64,000 nucleotides of DNA from Oscillospiraceae bacterium (GTDB lineage: Bacteria; Bacillota; Clostridia; Oscillospirales; Oscillospiraceae): assembly GCA_017430455.1 (NCBI GenBank), contig JAFRMX010000015.1, positions 1 to 64,000 of the forward strand, written 5' to 3'. Below, piece after piece: positions 51,268 to 59,921 of this stretch; the stretch's first letter is position 1; each line of letters begins with the position of its first letter. A program made the position numbers and the translations under genes. The notes beneath the pieces were generated by a model, which made no database searches, was not told the DNA's origin, and saw only the letters and a list, made by a program, of their open reading frames with translations.

Positions 51268-51966
51268 ATGATTCTAAATATAGACGGAAACTGTATAAAA
51301 AACAGAGACGATCTCCACAGGGCTTTTTCCGAGGGACTGATTTTTCCGGACTGCTACGGGAATAACCTTGATGCACTGCACGACTGTCTCACTTCTCTTT
51401 TTGAAGAGACTGAAATCTGTATTTCAAACAGAGATATGCTGAAAGAAAACCTCGGGGACTATGCAATAAAATTTGAAAAGTGCATCGAAGAAAGCTCTGT
51501 AGAAAACCCCAGAATTAAAGTTGTGTATCTGAATAAGCCTGAAGGAAAAAAGGGAAGCGGAGAATTCTTGCGTTTTATAAAATTTGCACTTTTCTCAGTC
51601 TCGGCAGGGCTTATAGAGATCGGAGTTTTTACTCTTTTAAACGAGCTGGCGCATCTCCAGTATTGGGTGAGCTATCTGGTGGCACTTGTCTGTTCGGTCG
51701 TATGGAACTTTACGCTGAACCGCAGATTTACCTTCAGATCCGCTAATAACGTTCCTAAAGCAATGACTCTGGTCGCACTTTTCTATCTGGTCTTCACTCC
51801 TCTCTCAACATGGCTCGAGCATTTTCTTACGGGTATGCAATGGAATGAATATCTCGTCACTGCTATCAACATGGTTTTGAATTTCGTCACTGAGTTTCTC
51901 TATGACCGATTTGTAGTGTTTAGAGATTCAATCGATACAAATGATATAGCGAGAAAGAGCAAGTAA
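51268..51966 (+). CDS. Barstar domain fused to a GtrA-family membrane protein
   Basis: This 232-residue protein has an N-terminal barstar fold (about 1-90; NRDDLHRAFSEGLIFPDCYGNNLDALHDCLTSL carries the acidic and aromatic residues that plug the barnase active site). After a short linker (KKGSGEFLRFIKF) it continues into a GtrA-type four-helix membrane domain (about 100-222; VSYLVALVCSVVWNFTLNRRFTF is the family core). GtrA proteins are thought to help move lipid-linked sugars. The fusion would hold the barnase inhibitor at the inner face of the membrane through which the lipoprotein RNase must pass. GGAGAAG precedes the start. Confidence 0.92.
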   Translation: MILNIDGNCIKNRDDLHRAFSEGLIFPDCYGNNLDALHDCLTSLFEETEICISNRDMLKENLGDYAIKFEKCIEESSVENPRIKVVYLNKPEGKKGSGEFLRFIKFALFSVSAGLIEIGVFTLLNELAHLQYWVSYLVALVCSVVWNFTLNRRFTFRSANNVPKAMTLVALFYLVFTPLSTWLEHFLTGMQWNEYLVTAINMVLNFVTEFLYDRFVVFRDSIDTNDIARKSK

Positions 51967-51988
51967 GTCTGATCAGGGAAAAATGAAA

Positions 51989-52028
51989 TAACAGGAGCAG
52001 CCGTAATCTTCGGCTGCTCCTGTTATTA
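51989..52028. terminator. Bidirectional terminator between the barstar fusion gene and pckA
   Basis: TAACAGGAGCAGCCG pairs with CGGCTGCTCCTGTTA, a perfect 15-bp stem, with TTATTAATG to the right and A-rich sequence to the left. Confidence 0.92.
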
Positions 52029-52053
52029 ATGATTGTTTTATATATCAATATGC

Positions 52054-53658
52054 TCAGAGTTTCGGGCCTGCTTCAGCAAGCTCTTTTCCGCCCTCGATGC
52101 CTTCGTACTTTGTGAAGTTCTTTATGAAGCGGCCTGCAAGATCCTGAGCCTTTCTGTCCCATTCCGCCGGATCAGCATAGGTATCTCTCGGGTCGAGAAT
52201 GCCTGTATCAACACCTTCAAGCTCGGTGGGTATTTCGAACCCGAAATAAGGAATCTTCTTCGTGGGAGCATTTAAGATAGCACCGTTCAGTATGGCATCT
52301 ATGATCCCACGTGTATCTTTGATGGAGATACGTTTGCCTGTACCGTTCCAGCCGGTGTTGACAAGGTACGCTTTCGCTCCGCTCATCTTCATCTTGCGGA
52401 CCAGTTCATAGGCGTATTTTGTAGGAGGAAGCGAAAGAAATGCCTGGCCGAAAGCAGCAGAGAAAGTCGGGGTAGGCTCAGTAATGCCGCGCTCCGTTCC
52501 GGCGAGTTTTGCCGTAAATCCGGAAAGGAAGTAATATTGGGTCTGCTCAGGGTCAAGTATTGAGACCGGGGGAAGAACTCCAAAGGCATCTGCAGACAGG
52601 AATATAACGTTCTTTGCAGCAGGGGCAGAAGAAACGGGACGGACGATATTCCTGATGTGATCGATCGGGTAAGAGACTCGCGTGTTTTCTGTTACGCTTT
52701 TATCTGCAAAGTCTATCTTTCCGTTCTCATCAAGCGTAACGTTCTCCAGAAGAGCATTTCTGCGGATAGCGTTATAGATATCGGGCTCCGAGTCTTTGTC
52801 GAGATTTATTACTTTTGCATAGCAGCCGCCTTCAAAGTTGAAGACACCGTTGTCATCCCAGCCGTGTTCGTCATCACCGATAAGGAGTCGTTTCGGATCG
52901 GTGGAAAGAGTTGTCTTGCCCGTGCCGGAAAGACCGAAGAAAATAGCGGTGTTCTCGCCATTCATATCAGTATTGGCAGAGCAGTGCATAGCGGCAATAC
53001 CCTTTAAAGGCAGATAGTAGTTCATCATCGAGAACATGCCTTTTTTCATTTCTCCGCCATACCAGGTGTTCAAAATCACCTGTTCACGGGAGCTTATATT
53101 GAATACGACGGCGGTCTCACTGTTGAGACCAAGCTCTTTGTAGTTTTCTACTTTTGCTTTTGAAGCAGTATATACTGTGAAGTCGGGTTCGAAATCTTCA
53201 AGTTCTTCATCGGTCGGTTTGATAAACATATTGCGGACAAAATGCGCCTGCCATGCGACTTCCATGATAAACCTGACAGCCATTCTGGTGTCCTTGTTTG
53301 CTCCACAGAATGCGTCGACAACATAGAGCTTTTTGTCGCAAAGTTCTTTTACGGCAAGCTCCTTAACAGCCGCCCATGTTTCCTCGGAGCAGATATGGTT
53401 GTCGCTTCCGTTCTTTCCGTCTGCCCACCAGACCGTATCCTTGGAATTCTCATCCATAACGATAAACTTGTCCTTGGGAGAACGCCCGGTATAGATACCG
53501 GTCATTACATTGACAGCATCAAGCTCTGAAAGTCTGCCGACATCATAGCCAGTGAGAGACGGATCCAATTCGTCTTCAAACAGTTTTTCGTAGGAAGGGT
53601 TGTAGATTATCTCAGGAACGCCTGTTATCCCGTATTTGCTTAGATCAAGATTTGACAT
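52054..53658 (-). CDS. pckA: Phosphoenolpyruvate carboxykinase (ATP)
   Basis: This 534-residue enzyme interconverts oxaloacetate and PEP with ATP/ADP. Motifs are [11 protein letters not shown], the PEPCK-specific [16 protein letters not shown] stretch (here [16 protein letters not shown]), the P-loop [13 protein letters not shown] and the metal-site LIGDDEHGW. In anaerobes it often works toward oxaloacetate formation. The ptb-like gene lies 19 nt upstream on the same strand. AAAGAGGTG precedes the ATG. Confidence 0.97.
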   Translation of the reverse strand: MSNLDLSKYGITGVPEIIYNPSYEKLFEDELDPSLTGYDVGRLSELDAVNVMTGIYTGRSPKDKFIVMDENSKDTVWWADGKNGSDNHICSEETWAAVKELAVKELCDKKLYVVDAFCGANKDTRMAVRFIMEVAWQAHFVRNMFIKPTDEELEDFEPDFTVYTASKAKVENYKELGLNSETAVVFNISSREQVILNTWYGGEMKKGMFSMMNYYLPLKGIAAMHCSANTDMNGENTAIFFGLSGTGKTTLSTDPKRLLIGDDEHGWDDNGVFNFEGGCYAKVINLDKDSEPDIYNAIRRNALLENVTLDENGKIDFADKSVTENTRVSYPIDHIRNIVRPVSSAPAAKNVIFLSADAFGVLPPVSILDPEQTQYYFLSGFTAKLAGTERGITEPTPTFSAAFGQAFLSLPPTKYAYELVRKMKMSGAKAYLVNTGWNGTGKRISIKDTRGIIDAILNGAILNAPTKKIPYFGFEIPTELEGVDTGILDPRDTYADPAEWDRKAQDLAGRFIKNFTKYEGIEGGKELAEAGPKL

Positions 53659-53677
53659 TTATACACCTCTTTCTTAA

Positions 53678-54610
53678 TTAATTCTCATATTTTTTTGTCT
53701 GAGCCAGAATTGCACATGCAGCAAGTGAAAGGAAGGCCTGCTCTTTAGAATCGCTCCTGGAAGTGATCGCTATCGGGACTTTGGCGCCGGCAATGATCCC
53801 GCAGCTGTTTGCCCGGGCATTCATCTGAAGAACCTTAATAAGCAGGTTCCCGCTCATAAGATCAGGCATAACGATACCGTCAAATTCACCGCAATACTCA
53901 CAGTCATAGTTCTTAAGCCTCGCTGCCTCTTTACTTACAATCAGATCCCAGGGGATTGGTCCTACAAGCTTGCACTCTGCAAACGGGTGCCTTTTCTGCT
54001 TGACTACAAGGTTTGCAGCATCCAATGTATCCTTCATATAGAAGTTCGGAGTCTCGATAAGCGAGAGAATAGCAATCTTCGGATCTTTAACATCCATGAC
54101 CTTCATGACTCTGACCATGTTCTTTATGATCTCTTCCTTCTGATCCGCATTAGGCTTTACGAGAAGAGTGACATCGGAGATGAAAAGAACCTTAGGGTAG
54201 TCCGCTATTTTTATCATTGAGACGTGAGTCATAAGCCCGTCTTCAAGCAGGTGGTTGGATTTGTTGACTATAGGCAGCAGGAAATCTCTGGTCTGAGTAT
54301 TGCCGCGCATAAGCACATCAGCCTTGCCTGCAGCGACCATATCTATTGCATATTGAACGACATTGACATCGTCGGCAACAGGCTGCAGATCAAAGGATCT
54401 GTTTTCCAACCCCAAGGCTTTCAATTTATCCATTATTCTCTGGTAATTGCCGATCAGGATCGGCTCGGCAAAACCTGCTTCCTGTGCATCAAAAAGACCC
54501 AGAAGAATGTTCTCCACATCTGCTCCGGCCAAAGCAACACGGGCAGGCCTTTGAAGAGAAGATGCGGCATTGACTATTTTGTCGAAGTCATGCGAGTACA
54601 TATTATCCAT
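53678..54610 (-). CDS. ptb: Phosphate acyltransferase (phosphotransbutyrylase/phosphotransacetylase family)
   Basis: This 310-residue protein belongs to the Ptb/Pta family: ARVALAGADVENILLGLFDAQEAGFAEPILIG (about residues 22-53), VLMRGNTQTRDFLLPIV, THVSMIKIADYPKVLFISDV and the C-terminal GIIAGAKVPIAITSRSDSKEQAFLSLA. The length and sequence style suit phosphate butyryltransferase better than the longer Pta, but no butyrate kinase is adjacent, so the acyl group is uncertain. It is co-directional with pckA. GTGGAGG precedes the start. Confidence 0.88.
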   Translation of the reverse strand: MDNMYSHDFDKIVNAASSLQRPARVALAGADVENILLGLFDAQEAGFAEPILIGNYQRIMDKLKALGLENRSFDLQPVADDVNVVQYAIDMVAAGKADVLMRGNTQTRDFLLPIVNKSNHLLEDGLMTHVSMIKIADYPKVLFISDVTLLVKPNADQKEEIIKNMVRVMKVMDVKDPKIAILSLIETPNFYMKDTLDAANLVVKQKRHPFAECKLVGPIPWDLIVSKEAARLKNYDCEYCGEFDGIVMPDLMSGNLLIKVLQMNARANSCGIIAGAKVPIAITSRSDSKEQAFLSLAACAILAQTKKYEN

Positions 54611-54694
54611 AAAAAACCTCCACTTAAAAATTGCGTATATTATAAAAATTCATCAAAACATTATATCTTCAATGATTGAAAATTACAATAAAAT

Positions 54695-54723
54695 TTGCTT
54701 TTCATTTCGCTGTATGCTACTAT
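54695..54723 (+). promoter_or_regulatory. Promoter of ugd
   Basis: TTGCTT (54695-54700) and TACTAT (54718-54723) with a 17-bp spacer in the divergent ptb-ugd region. Confidence 0.55.
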
Positions 54724-54764
54724 AAACCGCAATTTGAAATCAATACAGTTCGGGAAGTGAGAAT

Positions 54765-55997
54765 ATGAGAATAACTGTGGCAGGCGTGGGATATGTAGGG
54801 CTTTCGCTTGCGGTGCTGCTCGCCCGGAATAATGATGTGACAGCCGTAACCACGACTCCGTCCAAAGCGGAGCTTATAAACAGCAGAATATCTCCGATAC
54901 AGGATGAGGAGATAGAAGAGTATCTTGCTGCCCGGGAACTTGATCTTAAGGCCACTACGGACAAGGAAGCTGCTTACGGAAACGCCGAAATGGTCATAAT
55001 AGCTGCTCCTACAAATTATGATCCCTCACGCGGGTATTTCGATACTTCGGCCGTCGAGGACGTTATTAATATAACCATGCGCGTAAACCCTGATGCTTTG
55101 ATGGTAATAAAAAGCACTGTTCCCGTAGGTTATACAGAATCGATAAGAGCAAAAACAGGTTCAGAGAATATCCTTTTTTCTCCCGAGTTCCTGCGCGAAT
55201 CCAGAGCTCTGTATGATAACCTTTATCCGAGCCGTATCATAGTAGGAACAGACCTTGAAAATGAGAAGCTGACTAATGCCGCACATACATTCGCTGATCT
55301 TCTTAAGGAAGCTGCCATTAAAGAAAACATTGACACTCTTTTCATGGGCTTCACGGAGGCCGAAGCTGTTAAGCTCTTTGCAAATACATATCTTGCTCTG
55401 AGGGTATCATATTTCAACGAACTGGATACATATGCAGAGCTCAAAGGATTGGATACCAGGTCTATTATTGAAGGAGTATGTCTGGATCCGAGGATAGGCT
55501 CCCATTACAACAATCCGTCTTTCGGCTACGGCGGATACTGCCTCCCGAAGGATACTAAACAGCTGCTTGCAAACTATGAGGATGTCCCGGAAAATCTCAT
55601 AAAGGCTATAGTGGAATCAAACCGTACCCGGAAAGATTTTATAGCGGACAGAGTTCTTTCTCTTGCGGGAGGTTATGAAGCCAATGACATGTATGACTCC
55701 ATAAAAGAGAAGAAAACGACAGTCGGAGTATACAGACTGACGATGAAATCCAACAGCGACAATTTCCGGCAGAGCTCAATTCAGGGAGTTATGAAGAGAA
55801 TAAAAGCCAAAGGGGTCGAAGTCATAGTGTATGAACCGACTCTTGAAAACGGATCGACATTTTTCGGCAGCAGAGTTGTGAACGATCTGAATGAGTTTAA
55901 AGCTCAGAGCAACGCGATAATAGCAAATCGATATGATACGGTTCTCGACGATGTAAAAGAAAAAGTCTATACAAGAGATCTGTTCAGAAGAGACTGA
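54765..55997 (+). CDS. ugd: UDP-glucose 6-dehydrogenase family nucleotide-sugar dehydrogenase
   Basis: This 410-residue protein has an N-terminal NAD-binding Rossmann fold ([18 protein letters not shown]), the middle helix with [23 protein letters not shown], the catalytic Cys in [14 protein letters not shown] and a C-terminal UDP-binding domain ([19 protein letters not shown]). It should oxidise UDP-glucose to UDP-glucuronate for surface polysaccharide. It stands alone between promoter and terminator. Related enzymes act on UDP-ManNAc or GDP-mannose, so specificity is likely but not certain. Confidence 0.92.
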   Translation: MRITVAGVGYVGLSLAVLLARNNDVTAVTTTPSKAELINSRISPIQDEEIEEYLAARELDLKATTDKEAAYGNAEMVIIAAPTNYDPSRGYFDTSAVEDVINITMRVNPDALMVIKSTVPVGYTESIRAKTGSENILFSPEFLRESRALYDNLYPSRIIVGTDLENEKLTNAAHTFADLLKEAAIKENIDTLFMGFTEAEAVKLFANTYLALRVSYFNELDTYAELKGLDTRSIIEGVCLDPRIGSHYNNPSFGYGGYCLPKDTKQLLANYEDVPENLIKAIVESNRTRKDFIADRVLSLAGGYEANDMYDSIKEKKTTVGVYRLTMKSNSDNFRQSSIQGVMKRIKAKGVEVIVYEPTLENGSTFFGSRVVNDLNEFKAQSNAIIANRYDTVLDDVKEKVYTRDLFRRD

Positions 55998-55999
55998 TT

Positions 56000-56045
56000 A
56001 AAAAAAGATTCCGGCTACCTGAAGGTTTCCGGAATCTTTTTTTAT
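56000..56045. terminator. Bidirectional terminator between ugd and rubredoxin
   Basis: AAAAAAGATTCCGG pairs with CCGGAATCTTTTTT around a 14-nt loop, with A and T runs on both sides. Confidence 0.92.
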
Positions 56046-56054
56046 TTTCTTCAA

Positions 56055-56216
56055 TTACTCGTCAACTTCTTCGAACGCCTCTTTGCCGGCTCCGCAGAGA
56101 GGGCAGGCAAAATCGTCGGAAAGCTCATCCCACTTTGTGCCGGGTTCGATTCCGTTTTCAGGGTCGCCGAGTTCCTCGTCATAGACATAGCCGCAGATGC
56201 TGCAAATGTATTTCAT
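56055..56216 (-). CDS. Rubredoxin
   Basis: This 53-residue protein has the four iron ligands at Cys5, Cys8, Cys38 and Cys41 (CSICGY and CPLCGAG) and the aromatic core ([20 protein letters not shown]). It transfers single electrons, often to oxygen or peroxide reductases in anaerobes. The start at 56216 follows CGGAGGA; a longer frame to 56279 has no site. It is a single-gene transcript. Confidence 0.96.
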   Translation of the reverse strand: MKYICSICGYVYDEELGDPENGIEPGTKWDELSDDFACPLCGAGKEAFEEVDE

Positions 56217-56332
56217 GTTATTTCCTCCGTGTTTTATAAATGGCGATGTCATTATATAACACGTTATTTCCGTTGGCAATATAAAAAATAAATGCTTGCA
56301 TTTTCAGTATGCATATGTTAGACTCACCTCAC

Positions 56333-56465
56333 CATAAAGAGAGGGCGAGAGACAAGCTCGATGACCCCTCCGCAACCTGCCGGGGATAGCCGGTAAGGTG
56401 CGAAAGCTTGACCGATGGGTCGGATATTGAGTTTAAAGGGCCTGTCAACGACAGGCCCTTTCTTT
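56333..56465 (+). promoter_or_regulatory. SAM-sensing riboswitch (SAM-I/IV-type) with terminator
   Basis: The core runs from AGAGAGGGCGAGAGACAAGC through TCGATGACCCCTCCGCAACC to GGTAAGGTGCGAAAGCTTGACC and GGGTCGG (56338-56425). The conserved GATGA...CGCAACC and AGGTGC.AA elements are those of the SAM-I/SAM-IV superfamily; the GCTTGACC ending recalls the SAM-I/IV variant. A terminator hairpin follows (AAGGGCCTGTC / GACAGGCCCTT, 56436-56461, then TCTTTAT). SAM binding should reduce the metK-like gene. Confidence 0.85.
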
Positions 56466-56494
56466 ATGGAATGTAATTTTTGAAAGGGAATAAT

Positions 56495-57277
56495 ATGATC
56501 GAAAAAGTTAACCCGTGCCATCCCGATAAGGTGGCGGACAGAATAGCCGGAGCAGTTGTTGACCTCGCTTATGAAAAATCAAAATCGCCCAAAATAGCTG
56601 TTGAAGTACTTATTGGCCACGGCATATGTCATCTGATCTCAGAGACAAGCGTCGTAATGGATAATTCTGATATTGAAGCGGCAATTAAGCGTATAGCCGG
56701 TGATATAAAATGCGATATCGTGCAGGTGCCTCAGGATGTTCATCTTGCAGATAATCAGAAGGACGGCATCAGAGCGGGAGATAACGGGATATTCAAGGGC
56801 ATGCCTTTGACCGACGAGCAGAAGAAACTGAGTAATATAGCAAGAGATATCTATGCCCGTTACGGCTGTGACGGTAAATATATCCTGTCAGGCGACAGGC
56901 TTATAATCTGCCAGAGCAATGCAAAGAGTTCCGAGCTGGCAGCGGTTTATCCGGATGCAGAGATCAACCCTCTTGGTGACTGGACGGGTGGCCCGGATGT
57001 AGATACCGGAGCGACAAATCGCAAGCTCGGTTCGGATATGGCAGACAGTGTCACAGGCGGAGGATTGCACGGAAAAGACCTGAGCAAAGCAGATGTGGCG
57101 ATCAATATCCATGCGTTTTTAAAGGCACAGAGGACCGGCAGACCGGTCGAACTCTGCTGTGCCATCGGAGACGAAATGATAGACGGCCTTGCATACAGCG
57201 ATATAGTTTCAGAGGCTGAGGAGTATATAAATAATCTCGGCGGCTTTGAAAAACTCGCCGAATGGGGACTATATTGA
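56495..57277 (+). CDS. Compact S-adenosylmethionine synthetase-like enzyme
   Basis: This 260-residue protein is about two thirds the usual length (about 380-400) yet keeps the active-site motifs of methionine adenosyltransferase. They are NPCHPDKVADRIAGAVVD (the HPDK loop), AGDNGIFKGMPLTDEQK in place of GDQGxxFGYA, and WTGGPDVDTGATNRKLGSDMADS followed by GGGLHGKDLSKADV. The last two match the nucleotide- and phosphate-binding GRK and GKDxxKVD regions. What is lost is mainly the middle and tail of the canonical fold. The SAM riboswitch directly upstream strongly supports a SAM-related role. The start at 56495 (MIEKVN) fits AAAGGGA; an in-frame TTG at 56480 does not. A canonical metK elsewhere in the genome cannot be excluded. 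Confidence 0.85.
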   Translation: MIEKVNPCHPDKVADRIAGAVVDLAYEKSKSPKIAVEVLIGHGICHLISETSVVMDNSDIEAAIKRIAGDIKCDIVQVPQDVHLADNQKDGIRAGDNGIFKGMPLTDEQKKLSNIARDIYARYGCDGKYILSGDRLIICQSNAKSSELAAVYPDAEINPLGDWTGGPDVDTGATNRKLGSDMADSVTGGGLHGKDLSKADVAINIHAFLKAQRTGRPVELCCAIGDEMIDGLAYSDIVSEAEEYINNLGGFEKLAEWGLY

Positions 57278-57294
57278 GACAGATATATAAATAA

Positions 57295-57334
57295 ACAGAC
57301 ATCCCGTAACAATACGGGATGTCTGTTTTTATAA
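57295..57334. terminator. Terminator downstream of the SAM synthetase-like gene
   Basis: ACAGACATCCCGTA pairs with TACGGGATGTCTGT around ACAA, followed by TTTTTAT. It also serves the convergent genes. Confidence 0.92.
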
Positions 57335-57339
57335 TCAGA

Positions 57340-57552
57340 TCAAGTTAAAGCCAGAAAACATTCGGATGATGTGATCTCTGAATACAGTACAGCATTAAGA
57401 CCGTTCAGGTCATAGACCCTGATGACTTTATTCAGGTCATCAGCCGGCTTCCCTAAGATTATATCCGTGCACTCAGGGAGAGACCTGAGAAGGTCTTCAT
57501 CAAAGACAGACCCTGCTTCGCCGGGGTAGATAACTGTATAATAATACTCCAA
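57340..57552 (-). CDS. Small uncharacterised protein downstream of the HAD gene
   Basis: This 70-residue reading frame starts with TTG 8 nt after the HAD stop. Sequence: an aromatic start (MEYYYTVIYPGEAG), then DLLRSLPECTDIILGKPADD and a strand pair (VIRVYDLNGLNAVLY). No family is recognised. The ribosome site is poor, so expression may rely on coupling. It fills the space up to the terminator, which supports it being real. Confidence 0.5.
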   Translation of the reverse strand: MEYYYTVIYPGEAGSVFDEDLLRSLPECTDIILGKPADDLNKVIRVYDLNGLNAVLYSEITSSECFLALT

Positions 57553-57560
57553 TTATCTAT

Positions 57561-58238
57561 TCAGCGGCAGCATATAAGATCAAAAAGTTCATCTGCAGAA
57601 GAAGCAAAATGACGGGCGCCGCAGTTCTCCAGATAATCTTTATTTCTGAAACCCCATGTGACACAGATACAGTCACAACCGGCATTCCGGGCTGTTTCAA
57701 TATCGACTTCACTGTCACCTATGTATACGGTCCCGCTTATATCCGCGTTCAGAGCATCGGCTGCAAGAAGCGTGGTGTCCGGAGCAGGTTTTCTCCTTAC
57801 ACCCAGAGCTTCATTTTCACCGATGGCGGCATTAAAGAGACCGGGGAAATACTTTTCGCTCAGTATTTTAACTGCCTTGTCAGGCTTGTTGGAGACTACA
57901 GCACAGCCGACTCCTCCGGCTTTCAGTTTTTCTATAAGGCTCAGGATACCGGGATAGGGACAGGTGCTTTCAGCACAGTGCATATCATAGTATGGCCTGT
58001 ATATCGCTTCAACTCCGGAAATATCAGTCTCAGAAGCAGCAATTTTTTTACTTGAAAAAGCTCTTTGTATCGCGACCCTTGCCCCGCTTCCAAAGAAGCT
58101 TTTAGTATCCTCACCGGTTATATGTGAAAGCTCCGGATATCCTGCTTTTAAAAATGCATATTCAAGAGAGAGTTTAAGATCTGTGACAGTATCAAGGATG
58201 GTCCCGTCCATATCGAATACAGCTGCTTTGTATTTCAT
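57561..58238 (-). CDS. HAD-superfamily phosphatase (phosphoglycolate phosphatase-like)
   Basis: This 225-residue protein has HAD motif I as FDMDGTILDT, motif II CAVVSNK, motif III Lys in RRKPAPDT, and motif IV YIGDSEVDIETARNAG, with a helical cap (about 15-80). It removes phosphate from a small metabolite; the substrate is unknown. The ATG at 58238 overlaps the stop of the upstream acyltransferase-PAP2 gene (ATGA). An extension to 58280 would run inside that gene. Confidence 0.92.
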   Translation of the reverse strand: MKYKAAVFDMDGTILDTVTDLKLSLEYAFLKAGYPELSHITGEDTKSFFGSGARVAIQRAFSSKKIAASETDISGVEAIYRPYYDMHCAESTCPYPGILSLIEKLKAGGVGCAVVSNKPDKAVKILSEKYFPGLFNAAIGENEALGVRRKPAPDTTLLAADALNADISGTVYIGDSEVDIETARNAGCDCICVTWGFRNKDYLENCGARHFASSADELFDLICCR

Positions 58239-59713
58239 GACAGTACTGCAGATCTCTTTCCCATAAGTCTCGGTTTCCAATACGGTTTCCAGTAGACAAG
58301 AAGTTCAGCCAAAAGCCCTAAGGGTAATGCCGCAACGACATCATAACATGAATGCTGCTTTACAAAAAGGACAGATACTGAAATCATAACGACCCAGATA
58401 AACAGTACAGCTTTCCATAACCTTGACGCATTTTTCTTTTTCCACCAGACTGACCACATTCCGAGAGAGTATGCCACATGAAGGGACGGACAGACGCCGG
58501 TCGGAGTATCAAAAGCATAGATAATTCCCATCATCCATGTGAAGATATTATGTCTTTCAAATATTTCAGGACGCAGATCCTGCCGGTTCGGCCAGATAAT
58601 ATAGACAGCCATGGCGACAAGCTGTGTGATTATTATAAATATCTGCAGTTTTGAAAAGCTGTCAACGTCGAAGAAGAAAAAATATGCCAGAGAAAATACA
58701 AGCAGTACATACCAGCTCACATAAAATACTGCAAAATATTCGCAAAACGGGATCATGTCATCCACGATACTGTGCACAACATGGCATTTTTCATACGGGA
58801 TCAGATTTTCTGTAAGAAAATAAAGAGCAAAATAAGCTATCCATCCGGACAGAAGCTTTACGTGTTTAAAGCGGGGATCATTCAGCTTTCTGAGTGAGAA
58901 ACCGCTGTAGTCCACAGGAATGCGTCTGTTTCTCGCCGCTGCGTCTCCGAGTTTTTCATCCGTGTTCTTCGGATATTCTGATTTTCTGATATTGCGATAA
59001 GGAACTACCGTGTGCTCCGGAAGCGACCTGGCAATACAGGTTATTGTATTATGAAGATAAGTGCAGATCCGTTCACGTTCATTTTTTGTTGACGCAGAAG
59101 GATCGAAACTGACAGGATCGCCAAAATAAAACTCCTTTCGCTTTGGCGCAATATACATGGGCACAAATTTGAGTATTGTGCCGGTCTTTTTGTAATACAG
59201 AGCGGCAATATCTATAAATTTATCCTGGAAGGCATAAAGGATATTGTTGCTTTCTTCGTTGAATTCCGGGAATATGACAATACTGTTCCCCTCGCTCAGG
59301 AGATCCACGGAAATGCGGAAAGTGTTCCTGAGCCTTATATCATGGTAGACAGGGACAGTGTGCGCGTTGTTGAAAAGAAGTATTGCAAGCGGAGTTATGA
59401 TCTTAGCCAGAATTTTATAGAACCAGAGAGTCCATTTGGGCTTGAAAGACCAGAAGTCGGTAAAAGCGTAATCGGCGACTTCGCGCCTGTTCATCATTTC
59501 ACCGGCACACCATATATAATGTTTCCCGGGAATATACAGTTCTCCGAGTATGGGTCCGTACATCTGACTGTGGTTTCCAACAATTATACACGGCTCATCC
59601 GGAAGTGCTTCCGGATTCTTGCATTTGAATTTAGGAGAAAAAAGCCAGACGAAAAATTCGACAATTTTGTATAATATGGACATTTTTTTGCCATAATCAT
59701 TTTTATTTGGCAT
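58235..59713 (-). CDS. Fusion of a PlsC-like acyltransferase and a PAP2/Aur1-type membrane phosphotransferase
   Basis: This 492-residue protein starts with a glycerophospholipid acyltransferase-like domain (about 1-245). It has NHSQMYGPILGEL in place of the NHx4D box, VPVYHDIRLRNTF, and IVIFPEFNEESNNI like the FPEG(T/S) box. The C-terminal half has five or six membrane helices and the PAP2 motifs PTGVCPSLHVAYSLGMW and KQHSCYDVVAALPLG, in the style of the inositol-phosphotransferase/Aur1 branch. The acyltransferase's usual catalytic HxxxxD is altered (NHSQMYG), so it may be a divergent enzyme. The combination suggests one protein that builds and remodels membrane lipids. The start at 59713 fits GAAAGGGA; a TTG/ATG extension to 59764 does not. 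Confidence 0.87.
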   Translation of the reverse strand: MPNKNDYGKKMSILYKIVEFFVWLFSPKFKCKNPEALPDEPCIIVGNHSQMYGPILGELYIPGKHYIWCAGEMMNRREVADYAFTDFWSFKPKWTLWFYKILAKIITPLAILLFNNAHTVPVYHDIRLRNTFRISVDLLSEGNSIVIFPEFNEESNNILYAFQDKFIDIAALYYKKTGTILKFVPMYIAPKRKEFYFGDPVSFDPSASTKNERERICTYLHNTITCIARSLPEHTVVPYRNIRKSEYPKNTDEKLGDAAARNRRIPVDYSGFSLRKLNDPRFKHVKLLSGWIAYFALYFLTENLIPYEKCHVVHSIVDDMIPFCEYFAVFYVSWYVLLVFSLAYFFFFDVDSFSKLQIFIIITQLVAMAVYIIWPNRQDLRPEIFERHNIFTWMMGIIYAFDTPTGVCPSLHVAYSLGMWSVWWKKKNASRLWKAVLFIWVVMISVSVLFVKQHSCYDVVAALPLGLLAELLVYWKPYWKPRLMGKRSAVLS

Positions 59714-59921
59714 TGTATCATCCCTTTCAGACAAGAAACGAGTATACCAATTCGGGATAAACAAATCAAGTTAAATTAGCAAATGCTGTCTTTTAAGAGT
59801 GATGATGAAAATCCCCCGGAGTTTTTAATAAAATATAAATAAAGTATTTAAAAATAAAACAGTATTTGTTATAATAGCATAAAAATAAATGCCGAAAAAA
59901 TACCATCAGGAGAGGTTGACA

